Positions 1-8,667 of a stretch of 64,000 nucleotides of DNA are shown here, one piece after another. Made by a program: the position numbers and the translations under genes. Within the stretch, counting starts at the first letter, position 1; each line of letters starts with the position of its first letter. Origin of the DNA: Planctomycetota bacterium (lineage in GTDB: Bacteria; Planctomycetota; Planctomycetia; Pirellulales; Pirellulaceae). Below the pieces are notes generated by a model, which had not been told where the DNA came from, did not search any database, and worked only from the letters and a program-made list of their open reading frames with translations. The DNA lies in assembly GCA_026692865.1 (NCBI GenBank), contig JAPLNI010000025.1:220309-284308 (forward strand), written 5' to 3'.

Positions 1-1110
1 GCGACAGATGTTTCCTCTGAAGGCTATCCGCATTACATGCTGAAGGAAATTTACGAGCAACCGCAGTCGCTGAGAAATGCGATGCGTGGTCGACTCGATC
101 GAGATAATGCGACAGCCAAATTCGGCGGCTTGAATCTCACTCCGACGCAACTGCGCAATGTCGATCGGATTATTCTGACCGGTTGTGGAACGTCATGGCA
201 CTCGGCTCTCGTAGGCGAGTATCTGATCGAAGAGCTTGGCGGCCTTCCGGTAGAGGTTGAGTACGCGAGCGAGCTTCGCTACCGGAACCCGCCCGTCGAT
301 AGAGACACTTTGATTTTCGGTATCACCCAAAGTGGCGAGACAGCCGACACCCTGGCCGCACTGCGCGAGATGAAACGAAAAGGCCACCACACTCTTGCGA
401 TTTGTAATGTGATAGGAAGCAGTATTGCTCAAGCCGCCGACGGTGGCATTTACCTTCACGCGGGCCCCGAGATTGGTGTGGCTTCAACGAAAGCTTTCAC
501 CTCGCAACTCTGCGTCCTGTCGATGCTCGCGTTGTACTTTGGTCGATTGCGACACCTTAGTTACGAGGCTGGTCAGCGAATCATCGATCAATTGGAAAAT
601 CTACCGAACCTTGTCGAAGCCGCTCTGGCTTGCGATGCAAAAGTACAAGTCGTCGCGGAGAAATACAAAGACGCGACCAACTTTTTGTATCTCGGTCGTA
701 ATTACAACTTCCCAACAGCGCTCGAAGGTGCCTTGAAGCTGAAAGAAATCAGCTACATCCATGCCGAGGGATATCCGGCAGCTGAAATGAAGCATGGTCC
801 GATCGCACTCGTCGATGCGCATACTCCATCAGTTTTCTTGGTGTCGCAAAGCACCGTCTACGAAAAAGTCATGAGCAATCTCCAAGAGGTAAAGGCCCGT
901 GGCGGACCGGTGATTGCGATCGTCGATAAAGTCGATCCGCAACTTGCTTCGCTAGCCGATGACATTATCGAAATACCAAGCGTTGAAGATTTCCTGCAGC
1001 CGATTGTCGCCTCAATTCCGCTTCAACTACTTGCTTATCACATCGCAGTGCGTCGAGGCTGCGACGTTGACAAACCACGAAACTTGGCGAAGAGTGTTAC
1101 TGTCGAGTAA
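1..1110 (+). CDS. glmS: Glutamine--fructose-6-phosphate aminotransferase, C-terminal part (5' end outside window)
   Basis: GlmS makes glucosamine-6-phosphate from fructose-6-phosphate and glutamine, the entry step to UDP-GlcNAc. The frame is open from base 1, so the start and the glutaminase domain lie outside the window; the visible 370 residues begin with GYPHYMLKEIYEQP, the linker to the isomerase half. Two SIS (sugar isomerase) domains follow, with CGTSWHSALVGEYL and SQSGETADTLAALREM in the first, EGALKLKEISYIHAEGYPA in the second, and the family ending PRNLAKSVTVE. No frameshift is seen. Identification is very secure; only the missing N terminus is unknown. Confidence 0.97.
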   Translation, partial: ATDVSSEGYPHYMLKEIYEQPQSLRNAMRGRLDRDNATAKFGGLNLTPTQLRNVDRIILTGCGTSWHSALVGEYLIEELGGLPVEVEYASELRYRNPPVDRDTLIFGITQSGETADTLAALREMKRKGHHTLAICNVIGSSIAQAADGGIYLHAGPEIGVASTKAFTSQLCVLSMLALYFGRLRHLSYEAGQRIIDQLENLPNLVEAALACDAKVQVVAEKYKDATNFLYLGRNYNFPTALEGALKLKEISYIHAEGYPAAEMKHGPIALVDAHTPSVFLVSQSTVYEKVMSNLQEVKARGGPVIAIVDKVDPQLASLADDIIEIPSVEDFLQPIVASIPLQLLAYHIAVRRGCDVDKPRNLAKSVTVE

Positions 1111-1211
1111 CTCGCACTCGCGGAACCAACATTAATGATTTTCTTTGGTGATATGCCCCGCTTACATTGGTTCCGAAACGATAGATTTTATTTCCATGAA
1201 AAGGTTCTCTT

Positions 1212-1427
1212 ATGAGTGATCAACTCGGTTTGTCCTACAGCGCTCGAAAGGCATTGGTTGTCCATGTCGGTGAATCGGCTGGAAACGAAATTGCCAACTT
1301 AATCCAAAAAATGGCGATGCAGATTGAGGAACTCAAACGAAGCAAAGTTAGCGTTACTTCGGTTGTGCCGGGGCAAAAAAACAAAGATCGATCGCCACTT
1401 CAATCGCTCGAAAACGAGACCTTTTAG
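1212..1427 (+). CDS. Small hypothetical protein, 71 aa
   Basis: I do not recognise this protein. It starts with ATG behind an AAAAGG purine run about 8 bases upstream. The sequence is soluble, with a central stretch (about residues 22-45) that could form an amphipathic or coiled-coil helix (GNEIANLIQKMAMQIEELKR) and a polar Lys/Arg/Ser tail. It sits 100 bp after glmS on the same strand and could be cotranscribed. No domain, signal peptide or metal motif is visible. Coding status is supported by the ribosome binding site and composition only. Confidence 0.5.
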   Translation: MSDQLGLSYSARKALVVHVGESAGNEIANLIQKMAMQIEELKRSKVSVTSVVPGQKNKDRSPLQSLENETF

Positions 1428-1734
1428 TCTGGATTGCTAACATTGAGCCGTGGGGGCTAGTGCTTTGTTCAGATTATGTTTTAGGGTAGCTGGAGTCGCC
1501 AGACGTGAGCGCGTCGAAGAAAAACCGAACTCTGGCGAGTCCGGCTACCATTGCCAACCCTGATTTTGAATATTGACAAAGCACTGGCCGCGTTTGTGCG
1601 ACTACCCACCCGCTTACACTGCAAAATCCAACGACGCGGCTAATTCCGGCAGTTTAATTTGCCGGCTGCGAATAATGCGGGCTAGTCACCCTTCCTAGTT
1701 GACAGCAGCAATGGGTCTCGACTAGCCTCGCTTT
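1428..1734. other. Intergenic stretch holding a nested inverted repeat
   Basis: No gene is seen here. The centre is a palindromic element described separately at 1459-1585. The remaining bases, about 1586-1734, show no recognisable promoter or terminator. Confidence 0.6.
1459..1585. repeat. Nested inverted repeat, GTAGC...GCTAC core (REPIN-like)
   Basis: The core at 1486-1548 begins GTAGCTGGAGTCGCCAGA and ends with the near-exact reverse complement TCTGGCGAGTCCGGCTAC (15 of 17 paired bases match), with a 27-base spacer. An outer perfect 10-bp inverted repeat, AGTGCTTTGT (1459-1468) and ACAAAGCACT (1576-1585), brackets it. The GTAG start on both arms is the hallmark of REP sequences moved by RAYT transposases. 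This family differs in sequence from the 83-bp elements elsewhere in the window. Mobility is inferred from form, not shown. Confidence 0.65.
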
Positions 1735-2580
1735 ATGCGACTACCACGCGAAGAGTATATCGAGCAAGCTTATCTATTCCGCTTGCTTGGCGAACGACTA
1801 GGCCAAGGAATGCCTGTACAAGAACTTCTCGTACAGATGCAGCATGAACTGCTTGCGACTACTAAGCTGCCGATGGCAATCAGCTTTCTTGCGACAGAGC
1901 TCAAGCATCACGGGGTAATGGCGGATGGTCTTAAGCGACTGTCGCATTACTTTACTTCGTGGCAAGCGTTTCTGATTGAAGAATGCGAGTCGGATAGCGG
2001 GCGATTCGATCTCCCGATAGCTCTTAAAATCCTTCAAGCCGAAGCTGAGTATCGGAGCCGAAGCGAAAACCCACAAGGCGATTTTTTCTTTCAGTTTGAA
2101 TCGATGTGCAGAAACCGTTTGAACTACGATCGCGGACTGAAAGCCATGTCGGGCGATTGTGTTTACGATGCTCAATGGGCCGAGTGGATTTTAATTGTTC
2201 GTCGGCAATTGGGCTTGGTAGATCTTGCTAATCTTATTTACGGTCGCAGCCAAGCCTTCGTCGAATATCGAGAACGGAGAATGGGTGACGAAAAAACGCC
2301 ACTCCCGTACCCGATTCTCTTCGGTGACAAAGAGGGGCGTATCGCTTTTGCGAACAGACACAAAGACCCGCTTTTTCTTTTTGCCGCCATGCAACGGCAC
2401 TTGGATTATCCTGTGGTTCCAAAGTATGAGAAGGCCGAGGAAACGCTGGAGCAAATCCCGCAATTGCAACGCCGACTCGAACGACTCGAGGCACGCCTTA
2501 AGTTGATGGAGGAGGAGCAAAAACATCAGGGAATTGACTTAAGCAAGTTTTATGGCAAACCGCCCGATAGTAGCGTTTGA
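1735..2580 (+). CDS. Hypothetical protein with C-terminal coiled coil, 281 aa
   Basis: Function unknown. The ATG start follows the repeat region directly, with no strong ribosome binding site. The first ~240 residues look like a soluble, mostly helical protein with no signal peptide or membrane segment (LFRLLGERLGQGMPVQELL, then a Trp-containing region around residues 150-160). Residues ~237-265 (EQIPQLQRRLERLEARLKLM) form a heptad-like coiled coil, so it may self-associate. No catalytic motif is visible. It could be a planctomycete-restricted protein. The gene stands alone, convergent with the nucleoside hydrolase gene downstream. Confidence 0.65.
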   Translation: MRLPREEYIEQAYLFRLLGERLGQGMPVQELLVQMQHELLATTKLPMAISFLATELKHHGVMADGLKRLSHYFTSWQAFLIEECESDSGRFDLPIALKILQAEAEYRSRSENPQGDFFFQFESMCRNRLNYDRGLKAMSGDCVYDAQWAEWILIVRRQLGLVDLANLIYGRSQAFVEYRERRMGDEKTPLPYPILFGDKEGRIAFANRHKDPLFLFAAMQRHLDYPVVPKYEKAEETLEQIPQLQRRLERLEARLKLMEEEQKHQGIDLSKFYGKPPDSSV

Positions 2581-2595
2581 TGGAACGCATCGGAT

Positions 2596-2800
2596 TCACG
2601 GTTTACCGACCCGAGTTATCCCCGTACTCCCCACGACGGTCCAACTCGCGAGCTTTCCTTTGGCGTCTTGTTGCTCGCCCCCAATGCCGTAATTCTCGGG
2701 CGGATAATAGTCGGTGCTCTTAAGGTCATCCGGTAAACGCGGTTTAACGAATTGCGATCCAACACCAACACGAGGCTGTGGATCTCGCCTTACTCGCTTT
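2596..2800 (-). pseudogene. Possible remnant reading frame without a start codon
   Basis: On the minus strand, in a different frame from the nucleoside hydrolase that ends at 2790, an open frame of roughly 65 codons reads protein-like sequence including KPRLPDDLKSTDYYPPENYG and ends in TGA at 2596-2598. I find no ATG, GTG or TTG in frame before the upstream TAA, so it is not an intact gene. It may be the tail of a decayed gene, or a small gene using a rare start. The source family was not recognised. Confidence 0.25.
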
Positions 2801-3734
2801 GCTGGCCGGCGAACTTAAGGCCTCGGATGATGCTTTCCCGAACGGATGCGATGTCGACGGAGGTGATGACTTCGACATTCTTGCGTTGTCGAGCTGTCGG
2901 TCGATGATCGATAATCGTTGCACCGCGTGTTAATACTCCGACTTCTTCAACGTCGATGGTAGCTTCTTCTGTGACGAATAAGTGTGGTTCTACCAAGACC
3001 ATTAAAGCAACAGCAGCTTGAAGCGAGATCATTTCTTGAGCTCGTTGCTGTCGCATGGTCCGAAACAAGTGTGGAATCATCGAATGGAGAAGCTTACCGG
3101 CCCGAGTATATCGCGGTGGGAGTTGCTCGAGAAACTCCAAACCGAAGGCGACCTGTTGAGTGATCTGTAGCGGAACCAAAGTTTTAGTCGTCGCAGATTT
3201 AAAAATGGTCGCAGCAGCTGAAGGATCAAAGTGCATATTGAATTCGGCTGCCGCAGTCACATCACCGTATCCAACATCAGAGCCACCAACGATGATCAAT
3301 CGATCGACCATGCTGACCAAGCTTGGATCCCTTGCAAAAGCCTTTGCAATGCCAGTCATTGGTCCCAGGCAGAGTATCGAGATTTTCCCAGGCTCGGCTT
3401 TGAGCCGATCTGCGATGAGTTTGTCGCTCGGCATGATGTGTTGCCGCCCCACCGGCGAGAGACCAATATTGCCTAAGCCATCATCGCCGTGCAGGTCGCG
3501 ACCATCGTTTACCGGTGCATCCTCGGGATCCGTTGCTTCTCCGAGTCGAGGATGTCTAGGCGGATCAAGCTGCTCGATGATTGCTTGCAGATTTCGGGTG
3601 CTTCGAACTGCGTCCACCGTTCCCGAACAAGCCGTTGCGGCTACGACTTCTAATCTTGGATCAAACAAAGCGATCGCTAACGCAACCGCATCGTCAATAC
3701 CGGGATCACAATCAATTATGAGTTTACGAGCCAT
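2790..3734 (-). CDS. Inosine/uridine-preferring nucleoside hydrolase family protein
   Basis: Members hydrolyse the N-glycosidic bond of ribonucleosides, feeding base and ribose salvage. The N terminus carries the calcium- and ribose-binding signature DCDPGIDDAVALAIA (residues ~8-22). The middle has ILCLGPMTGIAKAFARDP, and the second metal/ribose motif appears as AEFNMHFDPSAA. Length (314 aa) is normal for the family, and no signal peptide is present, so it is cytoplasmic. It is a single gene, opposite in strand to its neighbours. Substrate preference cannot be read from sequence alone. Confidence 0.92.
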   Translation of the reverse strand: MARKLIIDCDPGIDDAVALAIALFDPRLEVVAATACSGTVDAVRSTRNLQAIIEQLDPPRHPRLGEATDPEDAPVNDGRDLHGDDGLGNIGLSPVGRQHIMPSDKLIADRLKAEPGKISILCLGPMTGIAKAFARDPSLVSMVDRLIIVGGSDVGYGDVTAAAEFNMHFDPSAAATIFKSATTKTLVPLQITQQVAFGLEFLEQLPPRYTRAGKLLHSMIPHLFRTMRQQRAQEMISLQAAVALMVLVEPHLFVTEEATIDVEEVGVLTRGATIIDHRPTARQRKNVEVITSVDIASVRESIIRGLKFAGQQSE

Positions 3735-3966
3735 TCAGGAAGTCTTTTCAGGAAGTCGTATGGAACATTAGTGTTGGGAGAGGTCAGCTAGCAGGAGATT
3801 CAGTGGGCGAGTCTCAAAAAAAGGAAGCACAATCTATCGCCTCATTCGTGTCCCTTGCAAATTATGCGATAATCCATTTTGCTTATTCGAGGTATTAGTC
3901 TAAACGGTTTTCGCTTGCTCGTCGCGATGGGAAATCGATATCGATTCGTTTTAAAGAGGTATCGCT

Positions 3967-4983
3967 GTGTTTTTGGAGTGGATTGGTCAAGCAGAATCGG
4001 GTAAAGATCTTACCGCGATTGAGATGGAGGGGGCCATTACTGAAATGCTCGCCGGTCGAGCCGATGCAATGCTCACGGCAAGACTGCTTTTGGCGTTGCG
4101 AGCCAAAGGAGAGTCTGTTTCCGAGCTCATTGGAGCGGCTCTGGCGATGCGGAGAGCGATGACTCCTATCAAAACAAGCCGCACAAATCTTTTAGATACT
4201 TGCGGGACCGGCGGTGATGGGGCAAAGACTTTTAACATCTCGACAGCCGCTGCAATTATTGCTGCAGCAGCCGGGGCGACCGTCGCGAAGCATGGTAATC
4301 GAAAAATCACCAGTGCGACCGGTTCGGCCGATGTACTTGCCGAGCTGGGGATAAAAATTGACGCTTCTCGCGAAATTGTAGAGCGTTGCATCGAGGAAGT
4401 CGGTATCGGATTTTGTTACGCTCCACTACTTCATCCTGCGATGAAGCATGTCTCGGAAGTTCGCCGTAGCCTGGGAGTTCCAACGTTGTTTAATTATCTA
4501 GGTCCGCTTTGCAATCCAGCCGGCGCGTCCTACCAAGTGCTGGGTGTCGGCCGTGCTGATTTACAAGAAAAGATTGCTTCTGCCCTACTTCAGCTACCGA
4601 TTCACGCGGCCATTGTCGTTCGAGGTGAAGATGGCTTGGATGAAGTAACACTCTCTTCCAATACGCAAGTCTTGCATATCCAAAACGGTTCCATCGAAAG
4701 GCTTCAATGGAACCCTGGTTCGTTTGGCAAATCGCCTATCGCCATTGAATCGCTTTGCGTGGAATCGCCCAGTGAAAGTGCTGAAGTGATTCGTGAAATT
4801 CTTGCTGGTAAGCTCGGGCCGGCTCGAGATATTGTCGTTTGCAACGCGGCAGCTGGGCTTTGGCTTGCAGGGATCGAACAGAACCTCTTGGCCGCTGTCG
4901 AACGATGCGAGAAAGCAATCGATCGGGGAGATGCTGCAAAAACACTAACGCAACTAGCCGCACTTTCTTCGTCAGGTTCTTGA
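3967..4983 (+). CDS. trpD: Anthranilate phosphoribosyltransferase
   Basis: TrpD joins anthranilate to PRPP in tryptophan synthesis. The start is GTG, preceded by AGAGG at a good distance. The PRPP-binding glycine motif CGTGGDGAKTFNIS (residues ~79-92) and the conserved KHGNRKITSATGSADVLAEL follow, with the later SEVRRSLGVPTLFNYLGPL segment typical of the family. At 338 aa it is full length. No other trp gene is nearby, so the pathway is scattered in this genome, as often in planctomycetes. Confidence 0.96.
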   Translation: MFLEWIGQAESGKDLTAIEMEGAITEMLAGRADAMLTARLLLALRAKGESVSELIGAALAMRRAMTPIKTSRTNLLDTCGTGGDGAKTFNISTAAAIIAAAAGATVAKHGNRKITSATGSADVLAELGIKIDASREIVERCIEEVGIGFCYAPLLHPAMKHVSEVRRSLGVPTLFNYLGPLCNPAGASYQVLGVGRADLQEKIASALLQLPIHAAIVVRGEDGLDEVTLSSNTQVLHIQNGSIERLQWNPGSFGKSPIAIESLCVESPSESAEVIREILAGKLGPARDIVVCNAAAGLWLAGIEQNLLAAVERCEKAIDRGDAAKTLTQLAALSSSGS

Positions 4984-5227
4984 CAATTCTCGATTATCGA
5001 CGATGCCCACGAGCTTGGACTGCAGCGGTTGCGACGCAGTTGTTCTGATCACTTAACGTTCTTGCACACATAAATTTCGGCGATTGGCGACAAGTATCAG
5101 GTTTTTTACGATTTGCGGGGTTGGTCTGATAGAATTCCTCGCAGTAAATCCTTATTGTGTAAGGACGGTTTGTTCGGGCTTTGTCCCTTTGGTTCGGTTT
5201 TATTAGCACGGTAGTCCGGGGTTCACC

Positions 5228-6421
5228 ATGGATCGTCTTCGCATTCTTTCCAGTTTTGTTGCTCTGATGCTTTTAGTTTCCTGGGTCGCTCTTGCACACG
5301 CGGAGCCGAGTCCCAAATGGACCGACACCTCCGGGAAATTCTCGATCGTCGCCGAATTCGTTCAGGTCGATGGTGACATCGTGGTGCTCAGAAAAGCCGA
5401 TGGGCAGGAAGTCCGAGTCCCCATGACCAAATTGAGCTCCCCAAGTCGCGTTCAAGCTCGCAAAGCAGCAAAAGCAATGGGAGCTAGTGGTGCTCCGTCT
5501 TCGGTAAGCGACACCGCATCGGTAACACCATCTGTCGCTGTGCCATTTCCTGAAGGAATGTCTTGCCAACAAACAGTTCAGTACTTAATCGATGAATCTG
5601 CAAAAGGAAATCACCGAGTCCTCTTTGATAGTTTACCTACCAAACATCGCGGGGACTTAAGTGAGATTATGCAGTTAGCAGGTAAGCAACTTGACCCGAA
5701 GCTTTTTGCCGCCATCGAATCTTCTAGCGATCGAGTTGTCAAACTACTGAAGTCAAAGAAACAGTTGATTTTGGGATCGCAAATGCTCGCGCAGTTCAAC
5801 ACGTCGCAATACACCGGAGTTTATGACGCTGGAGTGAATATGCTGGATGCGGTGGTCGCAACGGAGATCATCAATCCGAAACGGTTGCAGTCAACCGATC
5901 CCGGTGATCTGCTCGGCCTGTATCTAAAAAAACTTACTCCGGCCAGCGAAAAACTTATGCAGGCCATGACCGAAGCTGGGATCGATACGCAGCAAGGAGG
6001 CATGACTAACTTGAAAGACATCAAGTTCACAGTCGAAGAAAAATCAAGTACCGAAGCGGTCGTCACGATTGATAACGCTGGGAAGAAACAATCGAGCGAT
6101 TGGGTCCAAATCGATGGGCGATGGGTGGCAAATGACTTGGTTAAAGAATGGGACACGACCATGCAAAAGGCTCGTGCGGGTATCAGCGGCCTAACGACTG
6201 AAAGTCAAACTCAAGCGATCGACCAAATGAAAATGTTCGACTCTCAATTCATCGCTAAGTTTGAAGCGGTTAAAACGCAGCAAGAGCTAGACGCAATGAT
6301 CTTACCGATGATGATGATGGCTGGACCGATGATGCAACAAATGGGCGGTGGTGGTATGCCAGGTGGTGGTATGCCTCCTCCAGCATTTGGACCAGATCCG
6401 AATCTACCAGTTGAGCAATAG
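5228..6421 (+). CDS. Exported SHD1-domain protein
   Basis: The N terminus is a signal peptide (hydrophobic LSSFVALMLLVSWVALAHAE, cleavage near residue 26). Residues ~30-80 (WTDTSGKFSIVAEFVQVDGD, VVLRKADGQEVRVPMTKLS) match the SLA1 homology domain 1, an SH3-like fold that planctomycetes place in many exported proteins. The remaining ~300 residues are unrecognised and mostly helical, ending in a Met/Gly/Pro-rich low-complexity tail (MGGGGMPGGGMPPPAF). It probably acts in the periplasm or cell envelope; the precise role is unknown. Confidence 0.8.
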   Translation: MDRLRILSSFVALMLLVSWVALAHAEPSPKWTDTSGKFSIVAEFVQVDGDIVVLRKADGQEVRVPMTKLSSPSRVQARKAAKAMGASGAPSSVSDTASVTPSVAVPFPEGMSCQQTVQYLIDESAKGNHRVLFDSLPTKHRGDLSEIMQLAGKQLDPKLFAAIESSSDRVVKLLKSKKQLILGSQMLAQFNTSQYTGVYDAGVNMLDAVVATEIINPKRLQSTDPGDLLGLYLKKLTPASEKLMQAMTEAGIDTQQGGMTNLKDIKFTVEEKSSTEAVVTIDNAGKKQSSDWVQIDGRWVANDLVKEWDTTMQKARAGISGLTTESQTQAIDQMKMFDSQFIAKFEAVKTQQELDAMILPMMMMAGPMMQQMGGGGMPGGGMPPPAFGPDPNLPVEQ

Positions 6422-6527
6422 ATCATCCTTGCGGGTTTCCTTTGAATATTGAGTTATGCTTTTTACAATGATGAAGCATCTCATGCTTTGTAACGCTCTG
6501 GATTTGACTCATGGTTGAACATGCGTT

Positions 6528-7253
6528 GTGGAAAGATTCTGTAGTCGAATGACCGCAATTGTCACTCTCCTTGTTATTGCGATCTTTTCACTTCTAGCAG
6601 TTCGTATCGCAACCACAGCACTCACCATGACCGGGTTGAACTCCGATACCGCAAGTTTTCAAAGTTATTCTGCCTTTTTCGGAGTTGGATTTACGACTCG
6701 CGAAGCCGAATTGGTTGTGAATCATCCCGTTCGAAGACGAATCATTCGCGACTTGATTTTGGCTGGGAATATTGGGCTCACCTCGTCACTTGCCACTCTC
6801 GTGGCAACGATGATGCAGAGTCCTGATTCTGTGCATCCGCTTGTGGTGATTGGTCTCGTAACGGGTGGCATCGTATCCATCTTGTACGTGTCGAAAATCG
6901 GCTTTATCCGTCGCACGATGGACTATTGGATTCAACATTCATTGCAACGCGCAGGGCTGGTTAGGGCGATGGACTATGAACTGTTGCTTCGGATAGAACG
7001 CGGCTACTGCGTTTCCGAGTACCTCGCGGATGGTACTTGCTCACTCGTTAATAAATCATTGCGAGAGTCGAGACCATGGGACCATGGTGTAGCCGTATTG
7101 GCGATTCGTCGGAACGAAGAGATATTGCCAGGGTTGCCGAAAGCTACCGATGTCATTCAAGCAAACGACGTTGTCACGCTCTATGGCGAAGAGCATGCAA
7201 TTAAACGACTCCTCTCCGGTACTGAACTCAATCAAAAGGAACCCACGCCATGA
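6528..7253 (+). CDS. Membrane protein with C-terminal TrkA-C (RCK_C) domain
   Basis: The protein has a hydrophobic segment near the N terminus (TAIVTLLVIAIFSLLAVRIA) and two more at about residues 80-95 and 104-122, then a soluble C-terminal half (about 150-235). That half resembles the TrkA-C domain that gates potassium channels and transporters: AVLAIRRNEEILPGLPKATD followed by VIQANDVVTLYGEEHAIKRL. No K+-selectivity filter is visible. The given start is GTG; ATG at 6549 is an alternative with a GGAAAG upstream. The stop overlaps the next gene's start by 4 bp (ATGA), implying coupled translation with the esterase. Confidence 0.7.
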   Translation: MERFCSRMTAIVTLLVIAIFSLLAVRIATTALTMTGLNSDTASFQSYSAFFGVGFTTREAELVVNHPVRRRIIRDLILAGNIGLTSSLATLVATMMQSPDSVHPLVVIGLVTGGIVSILYVSKIGFIRRTMDYWIQHSLQRAGLVRAMDYELLLRIERGYCVSEYLADGTCSLVNKSLRESRPWDHGVAVLAIRRNEEILPGLPKATDVIQANDVVTLYGEEHAIKRLLSGTELNQKEPTP

Positions 7254-8524
7254 TTCAATTAAGAAATCCACAGTTACTCCCTGTTGCCTTGTTTGCGATC
7301 GTTTTTGCTTGGCAACCTAGTGCTTATCAAAGCCAAGCGGGCGAACCGTGGTCGGCAGATCCAGCGGTAGTCGCAAAGGTCTCGGCATCGCGGCCCGAGT
7401 TCATTTACGAAGAATCGCGGGTTCCAGCTTATACGCTCCCCAACCCGTTGAGTTTGAAAGGTGGGGGACAGATTGACAATGCAAAAGATTGGGACTCACT
7501 TCGACAAGAGACGATTGAAAAGTTTCGGTCCGAGGTCTACGGTCGGCGTCCCGATTTAAAGTATCAAGTTCGTTTCGAGCTGATCGAAGAAAAATCCGGT
7601 TTGTTCGGAATTGAAGCCAAAGGAAAATCCCTGCTAGTCATAATCACATCGGGTGCCGAGTCCTATTCCTTTCCTATGTGGGTTTTTCTGCCAGCGACAA
7701 CTCACAAGCATCCGGCCGTTCTCCATATTAACAACCGAGAGTTTCCAAGTTTCGAAAAAGCTTCTACAGAGCCAGATGAATTTTGGCCTGTCAAAGATAT
7801 TGTCGGGCGCGGATTTGTTGCTTGTGCTGTATCGACCGTTGCCATCGATCCTGATCGGGCAGATGGATTCTCGGATGGGATTCGTGGCTTCCTCCATCGA
7901 ACTAGCGGCGCACAAGAGGCACCAAGTGATGATGCCTGGAAAGCGTTGTCTGCGTGGGGGTGGGGAGCGAGTCGTGCTTTGGATTATCTGTTGACGTGTA
8001 ACGCGGTTGATCCAACTAAGATTGCGGTGATCGGGCACTCGCGAGCAGGCAAAGCCGCACTATGGGCTGCAGCGGAAGATACACGATTTGCAATCGCTTG
8101 CAGCAATAACTCGGGATGTGGAGGAGCAGCTCTTTCGCGTCGAGCGTTTGGTGAAACAGTCGCTCGAATCACCAAGTCGTTTCCGCATTGGTTTTGTGAT
8201 CGCTTTAGCAAGTACGCTGACCAAGAAGCCAGCTTACCCATCGACCAGCATCAGCTCTTCGCATTAATCGCTCCAAGACCAGTCTACGCGACAAGTGCAA
8301 GCGATGATCTTTGGGCCGATCCACGTGGGGAATACTTGTCCATGGTAGCGGCGTCTCCTGTTTATCAATTGTTCAGCAAGACGGCGATGACATATGCCGA
8401 TATGCCGGCCCTCAATGAACCGCGAATCGCTGGAAAAATGGGTTACCACATTCGTCCAGGTGCACATGGATTAACACTTTATGACTGGACCCAATTCTTA
8501 GATTTTTGCGTCAAACAGTTTTAG
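7250..8524 (+). CDS. Alpha/beta hydrolase, CE15 (glucuronoyl esterase)-like
   Basis: A signal peptide (LLPVALFAIVFAWQPSAYQS) exports it. The nucleophile elbow reads VIGHSRAGKAALWAAAEDTR, with Ser at about residue 262; the G-x-S-R-x-G-K form and the following ACSNNSGCGGAALSRR are characteristic of carbohydrate esterase family 15, which cleaves ester bonds between glucuronoxylan and lignin. A His candidate lies in RPGAHGLTLYDW near the end. Planctomycetes carry many such exported polysaccharide enzymes. It could also be a related acetylxylan-esterase-like protein. Translation is coupled to the upstream TrkA-C gene, an odd pairing. Confidence 0.78.
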   Translation: MIQLRNPQLLPVALFAIVFAWQPSAYQSQAGEPWSADPAVVAKVSASRPEFIYEESRVPAYTLPNPLSLKGGGQIDNAKDWDSLRQETIEKFRSEVYGRRPDLKYQVRFELIEEKSGLFGIEAKGKSLLVIITSGAESYSFPMWVFLPATTHKHPAVLHINNREFPSFEKASTEPDEFWPVKDIVGRGFVACAVSTVAIDPDRADGFSDGIRGFLHRTSGAQEAPSDDAWKALSAWGWGASRALDYLLTCNAVDPTKIAVIGHSRAGKAALWAAAEDTRFAIACSNNSGCGGAALSRRAFGETVARITKSFPHWFCDRFSKYADQEASLPIDQHQLFALIAPRPVYATSASDDLWADPRGEYLSMVAASPVYQLFSKTAMTYADMPALNEPRIAGKMGYHIRPGAHGLTLYDWTQFLDFCVKQF

Positions 8525-8620
8525 AAATTGGTTCGCGGGAAAAACATTGATGCGAAAGCATTCGGCATAAGCAAACCAATCCTCAGATGTGATATTTCAT
8601 CCTGGATATACGATCGCTCG

Positions 8621-8642
8621 GGACTTCGGACCCAAACTACGA
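8621..8642 (-). repeat. GTAG-hairpin REP-like unit, degenerate copy
   Basis: Read on the minus strand this is CGTAGTTTGGGTCCGAAGTC followed by CC: a GTAG foot, three spacer bases, and a short hairpin with a CGAA loop and one stem mismatch. It matches 19 of 23 bases of the copy at 22801-22823. It lies between two convergent genes. Confidence 0.5.
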
Positions 8643-8667
8643 AGGGTGTTTTCAGCCTACGGCGTGA

